From positions 3,720,001 through 3,784,000 of the forward strand of contig NZ_CP012257.1 in the NCBI RefSeq assembly GCF_001277175.1: 64,000 nucleotides of DNA, given 5' to 3'. The translations under genes and the position numbers were made by a program. This DNA is from Cronobacter universalis NCTC 9529. Its GTDB lineage: Bacteria; Pseudomonadota; Gammaproteobacteria; Enterobacterales; Enterobacteriaceae. The stretch's first letter is position 1, and the number at the start of each line of letters is the position of its first letter. Below, piece by piece: positions 1-11,661 of this stretch. The notes beneath the pieces were generated by a model. It was not told the DNA's origin. It was given only the letters and a program-made list of their open reading frames with translations, and made no database searches.

Positions 1-393
1 CATCATCGGCACCCAGGTTTTCGCCACGCCGTCGTAATAGCAGTTATTGCCATACGCGGTGCTACAGGCGTCCCAGGTGAGCTTCGGCGGGATATCTTTT
101 TCAAACTCGGCTTTAGCGGTATTCCAGGCGTTGGTGCAGAGATCTGCCGGGTTCCCGTCCTCACGGCACTCCTCGGGCGTCGAGTAATAGACCCCGTCGC
201 CGTCATTGTCGTTATCGCCGGTATCCTGACAGGCTTTGAGGCCGAAAAACGCCGCGCCGCCCATGATGGCGAGGGTCAGTATTTTCGGCCCTTTGCGTTC
301 CGGCTCCGGGCGTGGAAGAAATTTCAGATCCGAGGTGTTAGCAACCGGATGACCGCCTTTTTTCTTTCCACGTCTTTTCCTTGCTGCCGACAT
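1..393 (-). CDS. yjfM: YjfM, DUF1190 family protein (3' end outside window)
   Basis: Reading from an ATG at 393 the frame stays open for 131 codons to the window edge, so the C-terminus is missing. The N-terminus is very basic (runs of Arg and Lys in the first 12 residues). It is followed by a hydrophobic stretch around residues 38-50 ending at a Cys, then an acidic Asp/Asn-rich patch and several Cys residues (EEC, DLC, DAC, NNC). This matches the DUF1190 family member YjfM as I remember it from E. coli. The function is unknown. It lies 21 bp downstream of yjfL on the same strand, as in E. coli, so the two are probably cotranscribed. The basic start with one hydrophobic segment suggests a membrane-anchored protein, which is an inference. 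Confidence 0.85.
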   Translation of the reverse strand, partial: MSAARKRRGKKKGGHPVANTSDLKFLPRPEPERKGPKILTLAIMGGAAFFGLKACQDTGDNDNDGDGVYYSTPEECREDGNPADLCTNAWNTAKAEFEKDIPPKLTWDACSTAYGNNCYYDGVAKTWVPMM

Positions 394-414
394 AGCCTTC
401 CTTGTTATTACGTT

Positions 415-813
415 TTACCAGGTCATGCAGGCCGCGTTCAGAATACCGCCCGCCAGCGACGCCACGCCCATAAATATTGCGGCCGCAACGTTGCGGTTAA
501 TAATTTTCTCGCTCAGTTTCGGCATGTACAAACGCACGCCGCCGTAGATTATAAGCTGGACGACGAGCGCGATCGCCCCCCAAATCAGATAGTCCGTGAT
601 GCTGACTGAGTTGATCGCCGCGCTGGCGAGCGGCACCACATAGCCTAAAATCGCGCCGCCGAAGGTAATCGCCGCCGCGCTGTTATTCTCTTTGATTAAT
701 GTCCACTCATCGTGAGCGGTAATGCGGGTGTAGATGAACATGAAACAGTTGATCATCGCCAGCCCGATAAAAAAGTAAGCGCAAAACGCCATCAGTCCGT
801 GGAATGTCTGCAC
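415..813 (-). CDS. yjfL: YjfL, DUF350 family inner-membrane protein
   Basis: This 132-residue protein has four hydrophobic segments (roughly residues 5-27, 47-69, 75-95 and 108-130), the usual layout of DUF350 proteins, which often occur as two-helix repeat pairs. The function is unknown. In E. coli it sits in yjfIJKLMC, next to a PspA-like protein and a glutathionylspermidine-synthetase-like protein, and a membrane-stress role has been suggested for that cluster. Here yjfI, yjfJ and yjfK are not between it and rlmB, and it follows the rlmB terminator after about 130 bp. It therefore probably has its own promoter in 814-941. The ATG at 813 gives the normal family length. Confidence 0.88.
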   Translation of the reverse strand: MQTFHGLMAFCAYFFIGLAMINCFMFIYTRITAHDEWTLIKENNSAAAITFGGAILGYVVPLASAAINSVSITDYLIWGAIALVVQLIIYGGVRLYMPKLSEKIINRNVAAAIFMGVASLAGGILNAACMTW

Positions 814-941
814 GGTTGCATCTCCTGAGTCCAGTTAGAGGTATTGATTAAACAGGCAAACAGCCTGTGGCGCTTATAGTAGCAGCGGAGTTTAGGGTTT
901 CTGGCGCTTTAATAAAACTTTACACAGGAACTGGACGCAAT

Positions 942-965
942 AAAAAACCCTCCGCAGAGGGTTTT
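942..965 (-). terminator. Rho-independent terminator of rlmB
   Basis: On the minus strand, five base pairs (CCCTC/GAGGG, 948-952 with 957-961), extended by A:T pairs, are followed by six T residues. It starts right after the rlmB stop codon and separates rlmB from yjfL. Confidence 0.85.
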
Positions 966-969
966 ACGA

Positions 970-1701
970 TTAGCTGCGCTGACGCACGGCTTCGAAGAGA
1001 CAGATACCGGTCGCCACCGAGACGTTCAGCGAGGAGACGCTGCCCGCCATCGGGATGCTGATAAGCTCATCGCAATGTTCACGGGTGAGACGGCGCATCC
1101 CTTCCCCTTCCGCGCCCATCACCAGCGCCAGAGGGCCGGTCATTTTGCTCTGGAAGAGGGTGTGATCCGCTTCGCCCGCCGTGCCGACGATCCAGACGTT
1201 CTCTTCCTGCAACAGACGCATGGTGCGCGCGAGGTTGGTCACGCGGATCAGCGGCACGCTTTCCGCCGCGCCGCAGGCGACTTTTTTAGCGGTCGCGTTA
1301 AGCTGCGCGGAGCGATCTTTTGGCACGATCACCGCATGTACGCCCGCCGCGTCAGCGCTGCGCAGGCAGGCGCCGAGGTTATGCGGATCGGTCACGCCGT
1401 CCAGGATCAACAGGAACGGCTGCGCGTGCGCCGCCAGCAGATCCGGCAGATCGTTTTCGCCATACTGACGCCCCGGCTTGACGCGGGCGACGATACCCTG
1501 GTGCACCGCGCCATCCGCTTTTTCATCCAGCCACTGGCGGTTTGCCACCTGCACCGGCACGCCCTGCGCTTCCAGCGCGTGGATCAGCGGCAGCAGACGT
1601 TTATCTTCACGCCCTTTCAGAATAAACACTTCCTGAAAACGCTCGGGAGCGCGCTCCAGCAGGGCCTGCACCGCGTGGATGCCGTAAATCATTTCACTCA
1701 T
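970..1701 (-). CDS. rlmB: 23S rRNA (guanosine-2251-2'-O)-methyltransferase RlmB
   Basis: This 243-residue SPOUT (TrmH) family enzyme transfers a methyl group from S-adenosylmethionine to the 2'-hydroxyl of G2251 in the P loop of 23S rRNA. The N-terminal substrate-binding domain (about residues 1-75, starting [11 protein letters not shown]) precedes the trefoil-knot catalytic domain. The knot motifs are visible: [12 protein letters not shown] near residue 107, [13 protein letters not shown] near 192 and the C-terminal [17 protein letters not shown] near 217. Length equals that of the E. coli protein. It lies 81 bp downstream of rnr on the same strand, the usual enterobacterial pairing of two RNA-metabolism genes, and is followed by a strong terminator. 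Confidence 0.97.
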   Translation of the reverse strand: MSEMIYGIHAVQALLERAPERFQEVFILKGREDKRLLPLIHALEAQGVPVQVANRQWLDEKADGAVHQGIVARVKPGRQYGENDLPDLLAAHAQPFLLILDGVTDPHNLGACLRSADAAGVHAVIVPKDRSAQLNATAKKVACGAAESVPLIRVTNLARTMRLLQEENVWIVGTAGEADHTLFQSKMTGPLALVMGAEGEGMRRLTREHCDELISIPMAGSVSSLNVSVATGICLFEAVRQRS

Positions 1702-1717
1702 GAATGGTACTCGTTAT

Positions 1718-1733
1718 GGGCGGCGAGCCGCCC
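1718..1733 (-). other. GC-rich hairpin between rnr and rlmB
   Basis: GGGCGGC and GCCGCCC (1718-1724 and 1727-1733) form a short perfect inverted repeat in the 81-bp gap. No T-run follows on the minus strand, so it is more likely an mRNA stability or processing element than a terminator. Confidence 0.4.
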
Positions 1734-1782
1734 GGTGTTAGGCAATACGTAATAAATCGGGCCTGGCTCGCAGGCCCCGCGA

Positions 1783-4251
1783 TTACTCGTCGCGCTTTTT
1801 CTTCGCCGCGCGCTTCGCTTTGGTGGCGGCCGCGATTTTCTGCGTTTTTGCCGACGGTTTTTTACTGCTTTTCGCCGGCTTGTCGCTCTTCTCAGCGCGT
1901 GCCGCGCTGTCTTTCTTCACCTTTCCACGGCCTTTTTCGCTGCGAAACGCCTCGTTGGGTTCGAAATTCTGGCGCTTGCCGACCTGACGACGGCTGCGGT
2001 TTTTACCACCACCGCCGCCTCGTTTCTCGCGCTCGCGTGCGGTTTTACCCACGTTACGCGGCCCGCGCTCGCTGGAGATGAGCGAGAAATCGATTTTGCG
2101 CTCGTCCATGTTAACCGCTTCGACTTTGACTTCGACGCGGTCGCCCAGACGATACGTCTGGCCGCCGGATTCGCCAATCAGACGCTGGCCGACCTGATCA
2201 AAGCGGTAGTAGTCGTTATCCAGCGACGAGACATGCACCAGACCGTCGATAAAGAGATCGGTCAGGCGCACGAAGAATCCAAAGCCGGTGACGCTTGAAA
2301 TCACGCCGGAGAAGGTCTGGCCGACCTGATCCTGCATGAAGTCGCACTTCAGCCAGTCCGCCACTTCACGGGTAGCTTCATCGGCGCGGCGTTCGGTCAT
2401 GGAGCAGTGCTGGCCCAGTTGCAGCATCTCTTCCATGGTGTAGTGCCAGCCGCCGCTCTCGGTGGTGTTGCCTTCGTGACCCTGCTCTTTGGCGATCAGG
2501 TATTTAATCGCGCGGTGCAGCGTAAGATCCGGGTAGCGGCGAATCGGCGAGGTAAAGTGCGCGTAGGATTGCAGCGCGAGGCCGAAGTGGCCGCGGTTTT
2601 CCGGATCGTAAATCGCCTGTTTCATCGAGCGCAGCAGCATGGTTTGCAGCATCTCGTGATCGGGACGATCGGCGATGGAATCGAGCAGCTCGGCGTAATC
2701 GCGCGGCTCCGGCTTGTTGCCGCCCGGCAGCTCAAGGCCCAGCTCCGCCAGTACAGAGCGGAACGAGGTGATCGCTTCATTGGTCGGACGGTCGTGAATA
2801 CGGAACAGCGCCGGCTCTTTGTGTTTCTCGACAAAGCGCGCCGCCGAGATGTTGGCGAGGATCATGCACTCTTCGATGAGCTTGTGCGCGTCGTTACGCT
2901 GGGTCTGCTCAATACGATCGATACGGCGCTCGGCGTTGAAGATAAACTTCGCTTCTTCGCTCTCAAACGAGATGCCGCCCCGCTCGGTGCGCGCCTCTTC
3001 CAGCGCTTTATACAGCGTGTGCAGCTCTTCGAGATGCTTCACCAGCGGCTGATACTGGCTGCGCAGATCTTCATCGCCCTGGAGAATATGCCACACCTTG
3101 GTGTAGGTCAGGCGGGCGTGCGAGCTCATCACCGCTTCATAGAATTTATAGCCAGTGAGACGGCCTTTGGCGGAGATGGTCATCTCGCAGACCATACAGA
3201 GGCGATCCACCTGCGGGTTCAGCGAGCACAGGCCGTTGGAGAGCACTTCCGGCAGCATCGGGACGACCTGTGACGGGAAGTAAACCGACGTGCCGCGGTT
3301 GCGCGCTTCGTTATCAAGCGGCGTCGGCGGGCGCACATAGTAGCTGACGTCGGCGATAGCCACCCACAGGCGCCAGCCGCCGCCGCGTTTTTTCTCACAG
3401 AATACGGCGTCGTCAAAGTCGCGGGCGTCTTCGCCGTCGATGGTGACGAGCGGCAGATTGCGCAAATCGACGCGCCCCACTTTGGCCTCTTCCGGCACTT
3501 CTTCTTTCAGGTGCGCAATCTGTTCTTCAACGGCTTTCGGCCAGACGTAAGGGATTTCATGGGTGCGCAGCGCCATATCCACGGCCATGCCGGTGCCCAT
3601 GTTGTCGCCGAGCACTTCAACAATTTTACCGATCGCTTTGGTGCGCCGCGTCGGGCGCTGGGTCAGCTCGACAACCACGACATAGCCCATGCGGGCGCCC
3701 ATCACCTCTTCCGGCGGGATCAGGATATCGAAGCTCAGACGGCTGTCGTCCGGCACCACGAAGCCGACGCCCGCGTCGGTGAAATAGCGCCCGACAATAT
3801 TGCTCTGCTTCGGCACCAGCACGCGTACGATGCGCGCTTCGCGGCGGCCTTTGCGGTCTGAACCGAGCGGCTGCGCCAGCACGATATCGCCGTGAATGCA
3901 GGTTTTCATCTGCTCAGAAGAGAGATAGAGATCGTCTTTGCGTCCTTCGACGCGTAAAAAACCGTAACCGTCGCGATGGCCGATGACGGTGCCTTTTTGC
4001 AGATCAAGACGTTCCGGCAGCGCATAGCACTGGCGGCGGGTAAAGACTAACTGGCCGTCGCGCTCCATGGCGCGCAGGCGGCGACGCAGCGCTTCCAGCT
4101 GCTCCTCGCCTTCAATGCCGAGTTCGGACGCCAGTTCATCGCGGTTAGCCGGTTTTTCACGTTTGGTTAAATGCTCAAGGATAAATTCCCGGCTCGGGAT
4201 AGGGTTGGCGTACTTCTCAGCTTCTCGTTCCTGAAAAGGATCGTGTGACAT
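1783..4251 (-). CDS. rnr: Ribonuclease R (3'-5' exoribonuclease)
   Basis: RNase R is a processive RNB-family exonuclease that degrades structured RNA and acts in rRNA quality control, trans-translation and cold or stationary-phase adaptation. The 822-residue product has an N-terminal winged-helix region (about 20-80) and two cold-shock domains (about 80-230). The RNB catalytic core carries the metal-binding motif [12 protein letters not shown] near residue 272. An S1 domain lies near 640-730, and a Lys/Arg-rich tail fills about 735-822. The basic tail ([14 protein letters not shown] and Lys-Ala repeats) is typical of enterobacterial RNase R and contacts ribosomes and SmpB-tmRNA. It is 36 bp downstream of nsrR and probably cotranscribed with it, as in E. 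coli. Confidence 0.98.
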   Translation of the reverse strand: MSHDPFQEREAEKYANPIPSREFILEHLTKREKPANRDELASELGIEGEEQLEALRRRLRAMERDGQLVFTRRQCYALPERLDLQKGTVIGHRDGYGFLRVEGRKDDLYLSSEQMKTCIHGDIVLAQPLGSDRKGRREARIVRVLVPKQSNIVGRYFTDAGVGFVVPDDSRLSFDILIPPEEVMGARMGYVVVVELTQRPTRRTKAIGKIVEVLGDNMGTGMAVDMALRTHEIPYVWPKAVEEQIAHLKEEVPEEAKVGRVDLRNLPLVTIDGEDARDFDDAVFCEKKRGGGWRLWVAIADVSYYVRPPTPLDNEARNRGTSVYFPSQVVPMLPEVLSNGLCSLNPQVDRLCMVCEMTISAKGRLTGYKFYEAVMSSHARLTYTKVWHILQGDEDLRSQYQPLVKHLEELHTLYKALEEARTERGGISFESEEAKFIFNAERRIDRIEQTQRNDAHKLIEECMILANISAARFVEKHKEPALFRIHDRPTNEAITSFRSVLAELGLELPGGNKPEPRDYAELLDSIADRPDHEMLQTMLLRSMKQAIYDPENRGHFGLALQSYAHFTSPIRRYPDLTLHRAIKYLIAKEQGHEGNTTESGGWHYTMEEMLQLGQHCSMTERRADEATREVADWLKCDFMQDQVGQTFSGVISSVTGFGFFVRLTDLFIDGLVHVSSLDNDYYRFDQVGQRLIGESGGQTYRLGDRVEVKVEAVNMDERKIDFSLISSERGPRNVGKTAREREKRGGGGGKNRSRRQVGKRQNFEPNEAFRSEKGRGKVKKDSAARAEKSDKPAKSSKKPSAKTQKIAAATKAKRAAKKKRDE

Positions 4252-4287
4252 AGCGGTTCCTCCGTTGTCATCAGTGGCGCGAATGCG

Positions 4288-4713
4288 TCATTCCACCAGC
4301 AATAATTTGTAGAGCGGCTGGTTTTCCTGCACTAAATCGGCCAGCGTGTAGTTATCCAGTTCCTGAAGAAAGCGCGCCACCGCGTCGCCCAGCACCTGTT
4401 TCAGGCGACACGCGGGGGTGATGTGACAGAACGCGCTACTACAGTTCACTATAGACAGGGGCTCCAGCTCACGCACGACATCCCCAATGCGGATGGTTGC
4501 GGCTGGTTTGCCAAGGCGGATCCCGCCGTTTTTGCCCCTCACGGCGGTGACATAGCCCGCACGACTAAGCTGGTTGATAATTTTGACCATATGATTGCGG
4601 GAGACGCCATACACCTCGGTGACTTCAGAAATGCTGGTCATGCGGCCTTCCGGCAAGGACGCCATATAGATCAAAGCCCGTAGCCCGAAATCGGTAAAAC
4701 TCGTTAACTGCAC
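4288..4713 (-). CDS. nsrR: Nitric-oxide-sensing Rrf2-family repressor NsrR
   Basis: NsrR is an iron-sulfur repressor that releases its DNA when nitric oxide attacks the cluster, derepressing NO-detoxifying genes such as hmp. The 141-residue product has an N-terminal winged helix-turn-helix (about 1-65, with [17 protein letters not shown] as the HTH region). The three cluster cysteines occur at C91, C96 and C102 in the pattern [13 protein letters not shown]. Length and cysteine spacing match the E. coli protein. It is first in an apparent nsrR-rnr-rlmB operon. The 155 bp upstream, to the purA stop, holds the purA terminator and presumably the nsrR promoter. Confidence 0.97.
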   Translation of the reverse strand: MQLTSFTDFGLRALIYMASLPEGRMTSISEVTEVYGVSRNHMVKIINQLSRAGYVTAVRGKNGGIRLGKPAATIRIGDVVRELEPLSIVNCSSAFCHITPACRLKQVLGDAVARFLQELDNYTLADLVQENQPLYKLLLVE

Positions 4714-4831
4714 ATCAACCTCAGAATATGGGAGGGGAAAAACGCGGTTCGCCCAGAGGGCGATATATTGATGATAAACCAGCCATATGTCAGGCGGCTA
4801 ATTTATTTGAAAAAGGCGGGTAAAAACCGGG

Positions 4832-4859
4832 AAAAACAAAGGGCGCGTTTGCCGCGCCC
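4832..4859 (-). terminator. Rho-independent terminator of purA
   Basis: On the minus strand GGGCGCG and CGCGCCC (4841-4847 and 4853-4859) pair across a 5-nt loop, and a T-rich run (TTTGTTTTT) follows. It lies just beyond the purA stop codon. Confidence 0.8.
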
Positions 4860-4868
4860 CTGGTCACA

Positions 4869-6170
<1,302 letters not shown>

Positions 6171-6269
6171 TCAAAATCACCGTTTGCTTAAAAAAGGATT
6201 CTAACACCAGCTTTGCTGATGTTCAGCCCTTTTTGTATACAAATTTCGTCGATTTTGCCCGATTTTTAT

Positions 6270-6467
6270 TCAGTTAATCGTTTTCCTCAACATGTAGTAG
6301 ATCACAATCCCGGCAACCACAAGACCCCCGCCGAAACGGCGTAATAAAGTGTCCGGCATTTGCGCCACAGAGACGATCATCCGCCGCCATACGCGCGGAA
6401 AAAGCAGCGGGCCGAGCCCTTCAACCACCAGCACCAGCGCAAGCGCCAGCAAAACCGTTGTATTCAT
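6270..6467 (-). CDS. yjeT: YjeT, DUF2065 family small membrane protein
   Basis: This 65-residue protein has two hydrophobic segments (about 3-23 and 41-60) separated by a short basic loop, and ends in YYMLRKTIN. This is the DUF2065 signature seen in YjeT, usually encoded just after hflC. An in-frame ATG at 6506 would add 13 residues, but it lies inside the hflC terminator hairpin. The ATG at 6467 gives the family length and was chosen. The function is unknown. The preceding terminator suggests reduced read-through from the hfl operon or a separate promoter. Confidence 0.9.
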   Translation of the reverse strand: MNTTVLLALALVLVVEGLGPLLFPRVWRRMIVSVAQMPDTLLRRFGGGLVVAGIVIYYMLRKTIN

Positions 6468-6484
6468 TGTGCGTAAAACCTGCA

Positions 6485-6512
6485 TAAAAAAAGAGCCGGC
6501 AATCACCGGCTC
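6485..6512 (-). terminator. Terminator at the end of the hflK-hflC operon
   Basis: GAGCCGG and CCGGCTC (6493-6499 and 6506-6512) form a 7-bp stem with a 6-nt loop, followed by eight T residues on the minus strand. It sits between hflC and yjeT. Confidence 0.85.
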
Positions 6513-6529
6513 TTGTTAAGGGTCAGGGC

Positions 6530-7534
6530 TTAGCGTGCGCTATTGGCCGGCGTTTTCATATAGCGGAAGAAATCGCTGTCCGGGCTTAACACCATTACGT
6601 CCTGATTGGAGTTAAAGCTGCTCTCGTAGGCACGCAGGCTGCGGATAAAGGCGTAGAAATCCGGATCCTGGCTGAACGCGTCGGCGAACAGTTTCGCGGC
6701 TTCGGCATCGCCTTCACCCCGCAGGATACGCGCCTGACGCTCAGCTTCCGCAAGCGTACGGGTCACTTCGTAATCCGCCGCCGCGCGCAGTTTCTCGGCC
6801 TCTTCCTGGCCCTGCGAACGGTGACGACGGGCGACCGCTTCACGCTCGGCGCGCATACGGTTGAAGATAGCTTCCGAGACTTCCGCCGGCAGGTTGATCT
6901 GCTTGATACGCACGTCAACCACTTCAATACCGAGCGCCGCCATGCTGTTCGGGTTGATCACCGGCACTTTGCCGTTGGTCTCTTCGGTCACACGTTTCGC
7001 CGCAGAAGCGATAGCGTCATCCGCCGCCGGGGTTTCGACTTCATCTTCGGTGCCCGCAGAGCCGGAGTTCAGCGCTTCGCGCACTTCAGAAGTCAGACGA
7101 CCACGGGAATCGGTGACGATGTCTTTCACGTCGAGACGACCGATTTCAGAACGCAGACGGTCCGAGAACTTACGTTTCAGCAGGACTTCCGCCTGAGAGA
7201 GATCGCCGCCGCCTGTCGCCAGGTAGTAACGGCTGAAATCGCTGATACGCCACTTAATGTAAGAATCGACGATCAGGTCTTTCTTCTCTTTGGTGACGAA
7301 ACGATCCGCCTGGTTATCCATGGTCTGGATACGGGCGTCCAGCGTCTTCACCGACTCGATAAATGGCATTTTAAAGTGCAGGCCAGGCTCATACACTTTC
7401 GGCTTGTTATCGTTGTCGCGCACAACTTTACTGAATTGCAGGATGATGCCGCGCTCACCCTCTTTCACCACAAAAATCGAGGTGTAAAGCACCACCAACG
7501 CGATGATGATTACCGCAATGACTGACTTACGCAT
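6530..7534 (-). CDS. hflC: HflC, FtsH protease modulator (SPFH family)
   Basis: HflC and HflK form a large inner-membrane cage around the AAA protease FtsH and restrict its access to membrane-protein substrates. The 334-residue product has one N-terminal membrane anchor (about 4-22, VIAVIIIALVVLYTSIFVV). An SPFH/band-7 domain follows (GERGIILQFSKVV onward), then a helical Ala/Glu/Arg-rich region (about 225-290) that builds the cage wall. It starts 2 bp after the hflK stop, so the two are translationally coupled and made in equal amounts. Length is the family norm. Confidence 0.97.
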   Translation of the reverse strand: MRKSVIAVIIIALVVLYTSIFVVKEGERGIILQFSKVVRDNDNKPKVYEPGLHFKMPFIESVKTLDARIQTMDNQADRFVTKEKKDLIVDSYIKWRISDFSRYYLATGGGDLSQAEVLLKRKFSDRLRSEIGRLDVKDIVTDSRGRLTSEVREALNSGSAGTEDEVETPAADDAIASAAKRVTEETNGKVPVINPNSMAALGIEVVDVRIKQINLPAEVSEAIFNRMRAEREAVARRHRSQGQEEAEKLRAAADYEVTRTLAEAERQARILRGEGDAEAAKLFADAFSQDPDFYAFIRSLRAYESSFNSNQDVMVLSPDSDFFRYMKTPANSAR

Positions 7535-7536
7535 CG

Positions 7537-8781
7537 TTATTCACTCCCTTCGCGCTGGTAATCGTTACGCTGCGCGTTGGCACGGCGTTGATCCATAATA
7601 TCGCCACGGCCAGAAGACGCGCTGTTGCTCGCGCCGCTGTTGCCGCTGCCTGAGACCGGCGGCAGACGCAGCAGCGGGTTGCCGCTGTTGTTGTCGTCGC
7701 TCGCGGCAGGCGCGGAGCCGCCTTTCAGCATCTGATCCAGCGGCAGCACCATCAGGTTTCCGCCTTTATCGTTGACCAGCACTTTACGGGTGTGGCTCAG
7801 CACTTTTTCCATGGTTTCGATATACAGACGCTCGCGGGTGATTTCCGGCGCGGCTTTGTATTCCGGCAGGATCTTCGCAAAGCGCGCCACTTCACCCTGG
7901 GCTTCCAGGACAGTCTGCGTTTTATACGCGCGGGCCTCTTCCAGAATACGCTGCGCCTGACCGTTCGCACGCGGCTGCACTTCGTTGGTGTACGCTTCCG
8001 CTTCACGAATGTACTGCTGCTCGTTTTCACGGGCGGCAATCGCGTCGTCAAACGCGGCTTTCACCTCTTCCGGCGGGCGAGCAGCCTGGAAGTTAACGTC
8101 CAGCAGCGTGATGCCCATGTTGTACGGACGAATGGTCTCTTCCAGTTCGCGCTGAGTATCGCTACGGATAACGGTACGGCCTTCCGTCAGAATGCGGTCC
8201 ATGGTGTATTTGCCGATAACGCCGCGCAGGGCGCTGTCGGTGGCCTGACGCAGGCTGTCGTCCGCGTTGGCGACGCTAAAGAGATAGCGCTGCGGATCGG
8301 TGACGCGGTACTGCACGTTCATCTCAACGCGCACTACGTTTTCGTCAGACGTCAGCATGATGCCGGAGGCGGCCAGCTCGCGCACGGCTTCCACGTTCAC
8401 CGGCACCACTTCATCGATAAAGGTCGGTTTCCAGTTAAGACCAGGCTCAACCAGATGACTGAATTTGCCAAAACGCGTCACAACGCCGCGCTCAGCTTCT
8501 TTAATGGTATAGAACCCGGTGACGGCCCATAAGATGACCGCAGCCGCCGCGACGATACCCACAATGCGTCCGCCGACCGGGCTGCGCGGCTCCTGCGAAG
8601 AGCCGCCGCCTTTACCACCGCCAATGCCGCCCAGCTTTTTACTGAGCTTACGGAAGATATCATCCAGATCCGGCGGCCCCTGCTCGCGACCGCCTTTATT
8701 TCCCCCAGAGTTGCCGCCAGGCTTGCTGCTTCCCCACGGGTCGCGGTCCTGTCCGTTATTACCGGGCTGATTCCACGCCAT
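7537..8781 (-). CDS. hflK: HflK, FtsH protease modulator (SPFH family)
   Basis: HflK is the partner of HflC in the FtsH-HflKC complex. The 414-residue product begins with a cytoplasmic Gly/Asn-rich region (MAWNQPGNNGQDRDPWG, about 1-75). One transmembrane helix follows (about 78-98, GIVAAAAVILWAVTGFY), then the SPFH domain (RGVVTRFGKF) and a long helical region. It ends with a low-complexity Gly/Asn/Ser tail (about 355-414). The first residues match the conserved N-terminus of enterobacterial HflK, which supports the ATG at 8781. It lies 166 bp downstream of hflX. Confidence 0.97.
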   Translation of the reverse strand: MAWNQPGNNGQDRDPWGSSKPGGNSGGNKGGREQGPPDLDDIFRKLSKKLGGIGGGKGGGSSQEPRSPVGGRIVGIVAAAAVILWAVTGFYTIKEAERGVVTRFGKFSHLVEPGLNWKPTFIDEVVPVNVEAVRELAASGIMLTSDENVVRVEMNVQYRVTDPQRYLFSVANADDSLRQATDSALRGVIGKYTMDRILTEGRTVIRSDTQRELEETIRPYNMGITLLDVNFQAARPPEEVKAAFDDAIAARENEQQYIREAEAYTNEVQPRANGQAQRILEEARAYKTQTVLEAQGEVARFAKILPEYKAAPEITRERLYIETMEKVLSHTRKVLVNDKGGNLMVLPLDQMLKGGSAPAASDDNNSGNPLLRLPPVSGSGNSGASNSASSGRGDIMDQRRANAQRNDYQREGSE

Positions 8782-8947
8782 GTTTATGCTCCATATTTGT
8801 TATGCGGTGATATACCTTTCGTCCTTCAGGCGGCGTGATGTTGTGCGCTTTTACAATGCTAAAAAGAAAAGCGCGGCCGCCATCATGCCGCCTGAGTCCA
8901 TCCGGGTACCCCCCAAAGGGGAATATTTTCAGGCTTCGGCCAGCCGG

Positions 8948-10228
8948 TTAGACCACGTAGTCAACCAATGCCGGTTCCTGTTTACAGAGGCGACGCCAGT
9001 CAACGATAGGCATGCGAACCTGCAGCCCGACGCAACCGTCCTCCTCCATCCACTCTTTTTCGATCGCCTGAAGCTGGTAAAACCGGCTCCGCAGACGCCC
9101 CGCTTCCGGCGGAAGACGCAGCGCACGCTGGACTATTTCGCCGGAGAGACGTTCCGTCAGTGCCTGGAAAAGCAGTGGCACGCCCGCCCCCGTCTGCGCG
9201 GAAAGCCACACGCGGATGGGCAAATTCTCATCGTTCCTGTCGATACGCGGCTCGAAATCCTCCAGCATGTCGACTTTATTCATCACCAGCAGCGTCGGGA
9301 TCTCGTGGGCGTCTATCTCTTCGAGCACGGTATTAACCGCCTCGATGTTTTCCGCCATGCGCACATCCGCGGCGTCGATCACATGCAGCAGCAGCGTCGC
9401 CTGACGCGTCTCCTGCAGCGTGGCTTTAAACGCGGCGACGAGATCGTGCGGCAGATGGCGGATAAACCCGACCGTATCCGCCAGCACCGTTTCGCCGACA
9501 TCCGCGACATCTATGCGGCGCAACGTCGGGTCAAGCGTGGCGAACAGCTGATCCGCTGCATACACCTCAGCCGTGGTGATTTGGTTAAACAGGGTGGATT
9601 TGCCGGCGTTGGTGTAGCCCACCAGAGAGACGGTGGGAATATCGGCTTTGGTGCGCGACCGACGTCCCTGCTCTCGCTGCTTCTCGACGCGCTCCAGCCG
9701 CGAGAGGATCTGAGTAATACGGTTACGCAGTAAACGACGGTCGGTTTCCAGCTGGGTTTCACCCGGGCCGCGCAGGCCGATACCGCCTTTCTGGCGTTCA
9801 AGGTGGGTCCAGCCGCGCACCAGTCGCGTGGCTAAATGGCGCAGCTGCGCCAGCTCAACCTGCAGCTTACCTTCATGGGTACGCGCACGCTGGGCGAAAA
9901 TATCAAGAATCAGGCCGGTGCGGTCGAGAACGCGACACTCGCACAGACGCTCCAGGTTACGTTCCTGGGCCGGGGTCAACGCATGATCAAAAAGGACAAC
10001 TGACGCCCCAGTGGCTTTGACTGCATCGGCAATCTCAACGGCTTTACCTTCACCAACAAAATACTTTGGGTGCGGCGCTTTACGGCTACCGGTAATCACC
10101 TGTAATGCTTCGACACCGGCGGAAGAGACCAGGGATTCGAACTCCTGGAGGTCTTCCATATCTTTGTCTTGCGTAAAATAGATGTGTACCAGCACCGCCT
10201 GCTCACCGGCATCATAACGGTCAAACAA
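8948..10228 (-). CDS. hflX: Ribosome-splitting GTPase HflX
   Basis: HflX is an OBG-related GTPase that binds the 50S subunit and splits stalled or heat-damaged ribosomes. The 426-residue product has the N-terminal HflX domain (about 1-190, including the conserved [18 protein letters not shown]) and a G domain. The G-domain motifs are GYTNAGKST (G1), [10 protein letters not shown] (G3) and NKVD (G4), followed by a short C-terminal domain. Length is the family norm. It is 73 bp downstream of hfq in the conserved miaA-hfq-hflX-hflK-hflC order. An imperfect GC-rich hairpin (about 10253-10278) in the hfq-hflX gap could moderate read-through. Confidence 0.97.
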   Translation of the reverse strand: MFDRYDAGEQAVLVHIYFTQDKDMEDLQEFESLVSSAGVEALQVITGSRKAPHPKYFVGEGKAVEIADAVKATGASVVLFDHALTPAQERNLERLCECRVLDRTGLILDIFAQRARTHEGKLQVELAQLRHLATRLVRGWTHLERQKGGIGLRGPGETQLETDRRLLRNRITQILSRLERVEKQREQGRRSRTKADIPTVSLVGYTNAGKSTLFNQITTAEVYAADQLFATLDPTLRRIDVADVGETVLADTVGFIRHLPHDLVAAFKATLQETRQATLLLHVIDAADVRMAENIEAVNTVLEEIDAHEIPTLLVMNKVDMLEDFEPRIDRNDENLPIRVWLSAQTGAGVPLLFQALTERLSGEIVQRALRLPPEAGRLRSRFYQLQAIEKEWMEEDGCVGLQVRMPIVDWRRLCKQEPALVDYVV

Positions 10229-10301
10229 GCGTAAACCCTCTTAAAATACCAGCGGGGAACACAGACGAACTGGTCCCCCGACATGGAGCAACAGCCAGGC
10301 C

Positions 10302-10622
<321 letters not shown>

Positions 10623-10710
10623 TTATATGCTTGTTGTTTATACTCTTGAACCCTTGGGCTCTGAAAAACTGCGTAAAAATCCGCGCACGATACGGTTCAA
10701 TTGTACACAT

Positions 10711-11661
10711 TCATTGTTGCTTCGCACCAATAACCTGTAACACATCGCTGTACGCCTGTTCAGGCATTTCACTGTCGAGCCAGTGTACGCCTTCCCAACC
10801 GCGCAGCCAGGTCATTTGCCGCTTCGCTAACTGTCTCGTGGCGCAAATACCTCGATAAACCATTTCGTCGTATGAGATTTCGCCCGCCAGATAAGACCAC
10901 ATCTGCCGGTATCCCACGCAACGAACGGAAGGCATGTCCGTATGCAAATCTCCACGGGCAAATAACGCCCGGACTTCTGCCTCAAAACCTGAAGCTAACA
11001 TCTGGTGAAAACGCTGCTCAATGCGCTGATGGAGCAGTTCACGGCTCGCCGGGGCGATGGCGAACTGATGCACCTGATAGGGCAGAGCTTCTCCTGACGT
11101 CTGCGTCAGTTCCGTTAAAGTTTTACCCGAAATGAAAAAAACTTCCAGTGCCCGGGAAAGCCTTTGCGGATCGTTGGGATGGATTCGCTGCGCCGCGACA
11201 GGGTCGATATCCTGAAGCTTGCGGTGTAATGCGTCCCACCCCTGCTCTGCTGCCTGTCGTTCAATTTCCGCTCTGATGGCCGGATCCGCTGACGGAAGCG
11301 GCGAAAGCCCTTCCAGCAGCGCCTTAAAGTAGAGCATGGTGCCGCCTACCAGCAGCGGTATGCGCCCGGCGGCGACAATCTCCGCCATCGCTTTTAGCGC
11401 ATCGCGGCGGAAATCGGCCGCGGAGTAAGCCTGCGCGGGATCGATAATATCCAGCAAGCGGTGCGGCGCCTGCGACAATTCGTGCGCATCAGGCTTGGCG
11501 GTGCCGATATCCATGCCCTTATAAACCAGCGCGGAATCCACGCTAATCAACTCCACCGGCAGCGTCTGGCGCAGGCGAATGGCTAACGCCGTTTTGCCGG
11601 AAGCTGTCGGCCCCATCAGAAAAATCGCCTTCGGAAGGCCGGTATTACTTACATCATTCAT
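10711..11661 (-). CDS. miaA: tRNA dimethylallyltransferase MiaA
   Basis: MiaA transfers a dimethylallyl group to N6 of A37 in tRNAs that read codons starting with U, the first step toward ms2i6A37. The 316-residue product shows the P-loop GPTASGKT at residues 17-24 and [16 protein letters not shown] near 40. [14 protein letters not shown] follows near 105, and the [12 protein letters not shown] segment lies near 242. Its start overlaps the end of mutL by 8 bp, as is usual in enterobacteria, so translation is probably coupled. Length is the family norm. Confidence 0.98.
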   Translation of the reverse strand: MNDVSNTGLPKAIFLMGPTASGKTALAIRLRQTLPVELISVDSALVYKGMDIGTAKPDAHELSQAPHRLLDIIDPAQAYSAADFRRDALKAMAEIVAAGRIPLLVGGTMLYFKALLEGLSPLPSADPAIRAEIERQAAEQGWDALHRKLQDIDPVAAQRIHPNDPQRLSRALEVFFISGKTLTELTQTSGEALPYQVHQFAIAPASRELLHQRIEQRFHQMLASGFEAEVRALFARGDLHTDMPSVRCVGYRQMWSYLAGEISYDEMVYRGICATRQLAKRQMTWLRGWEGVHWLDSEMPEQAYSDVLQVIGAKQQ

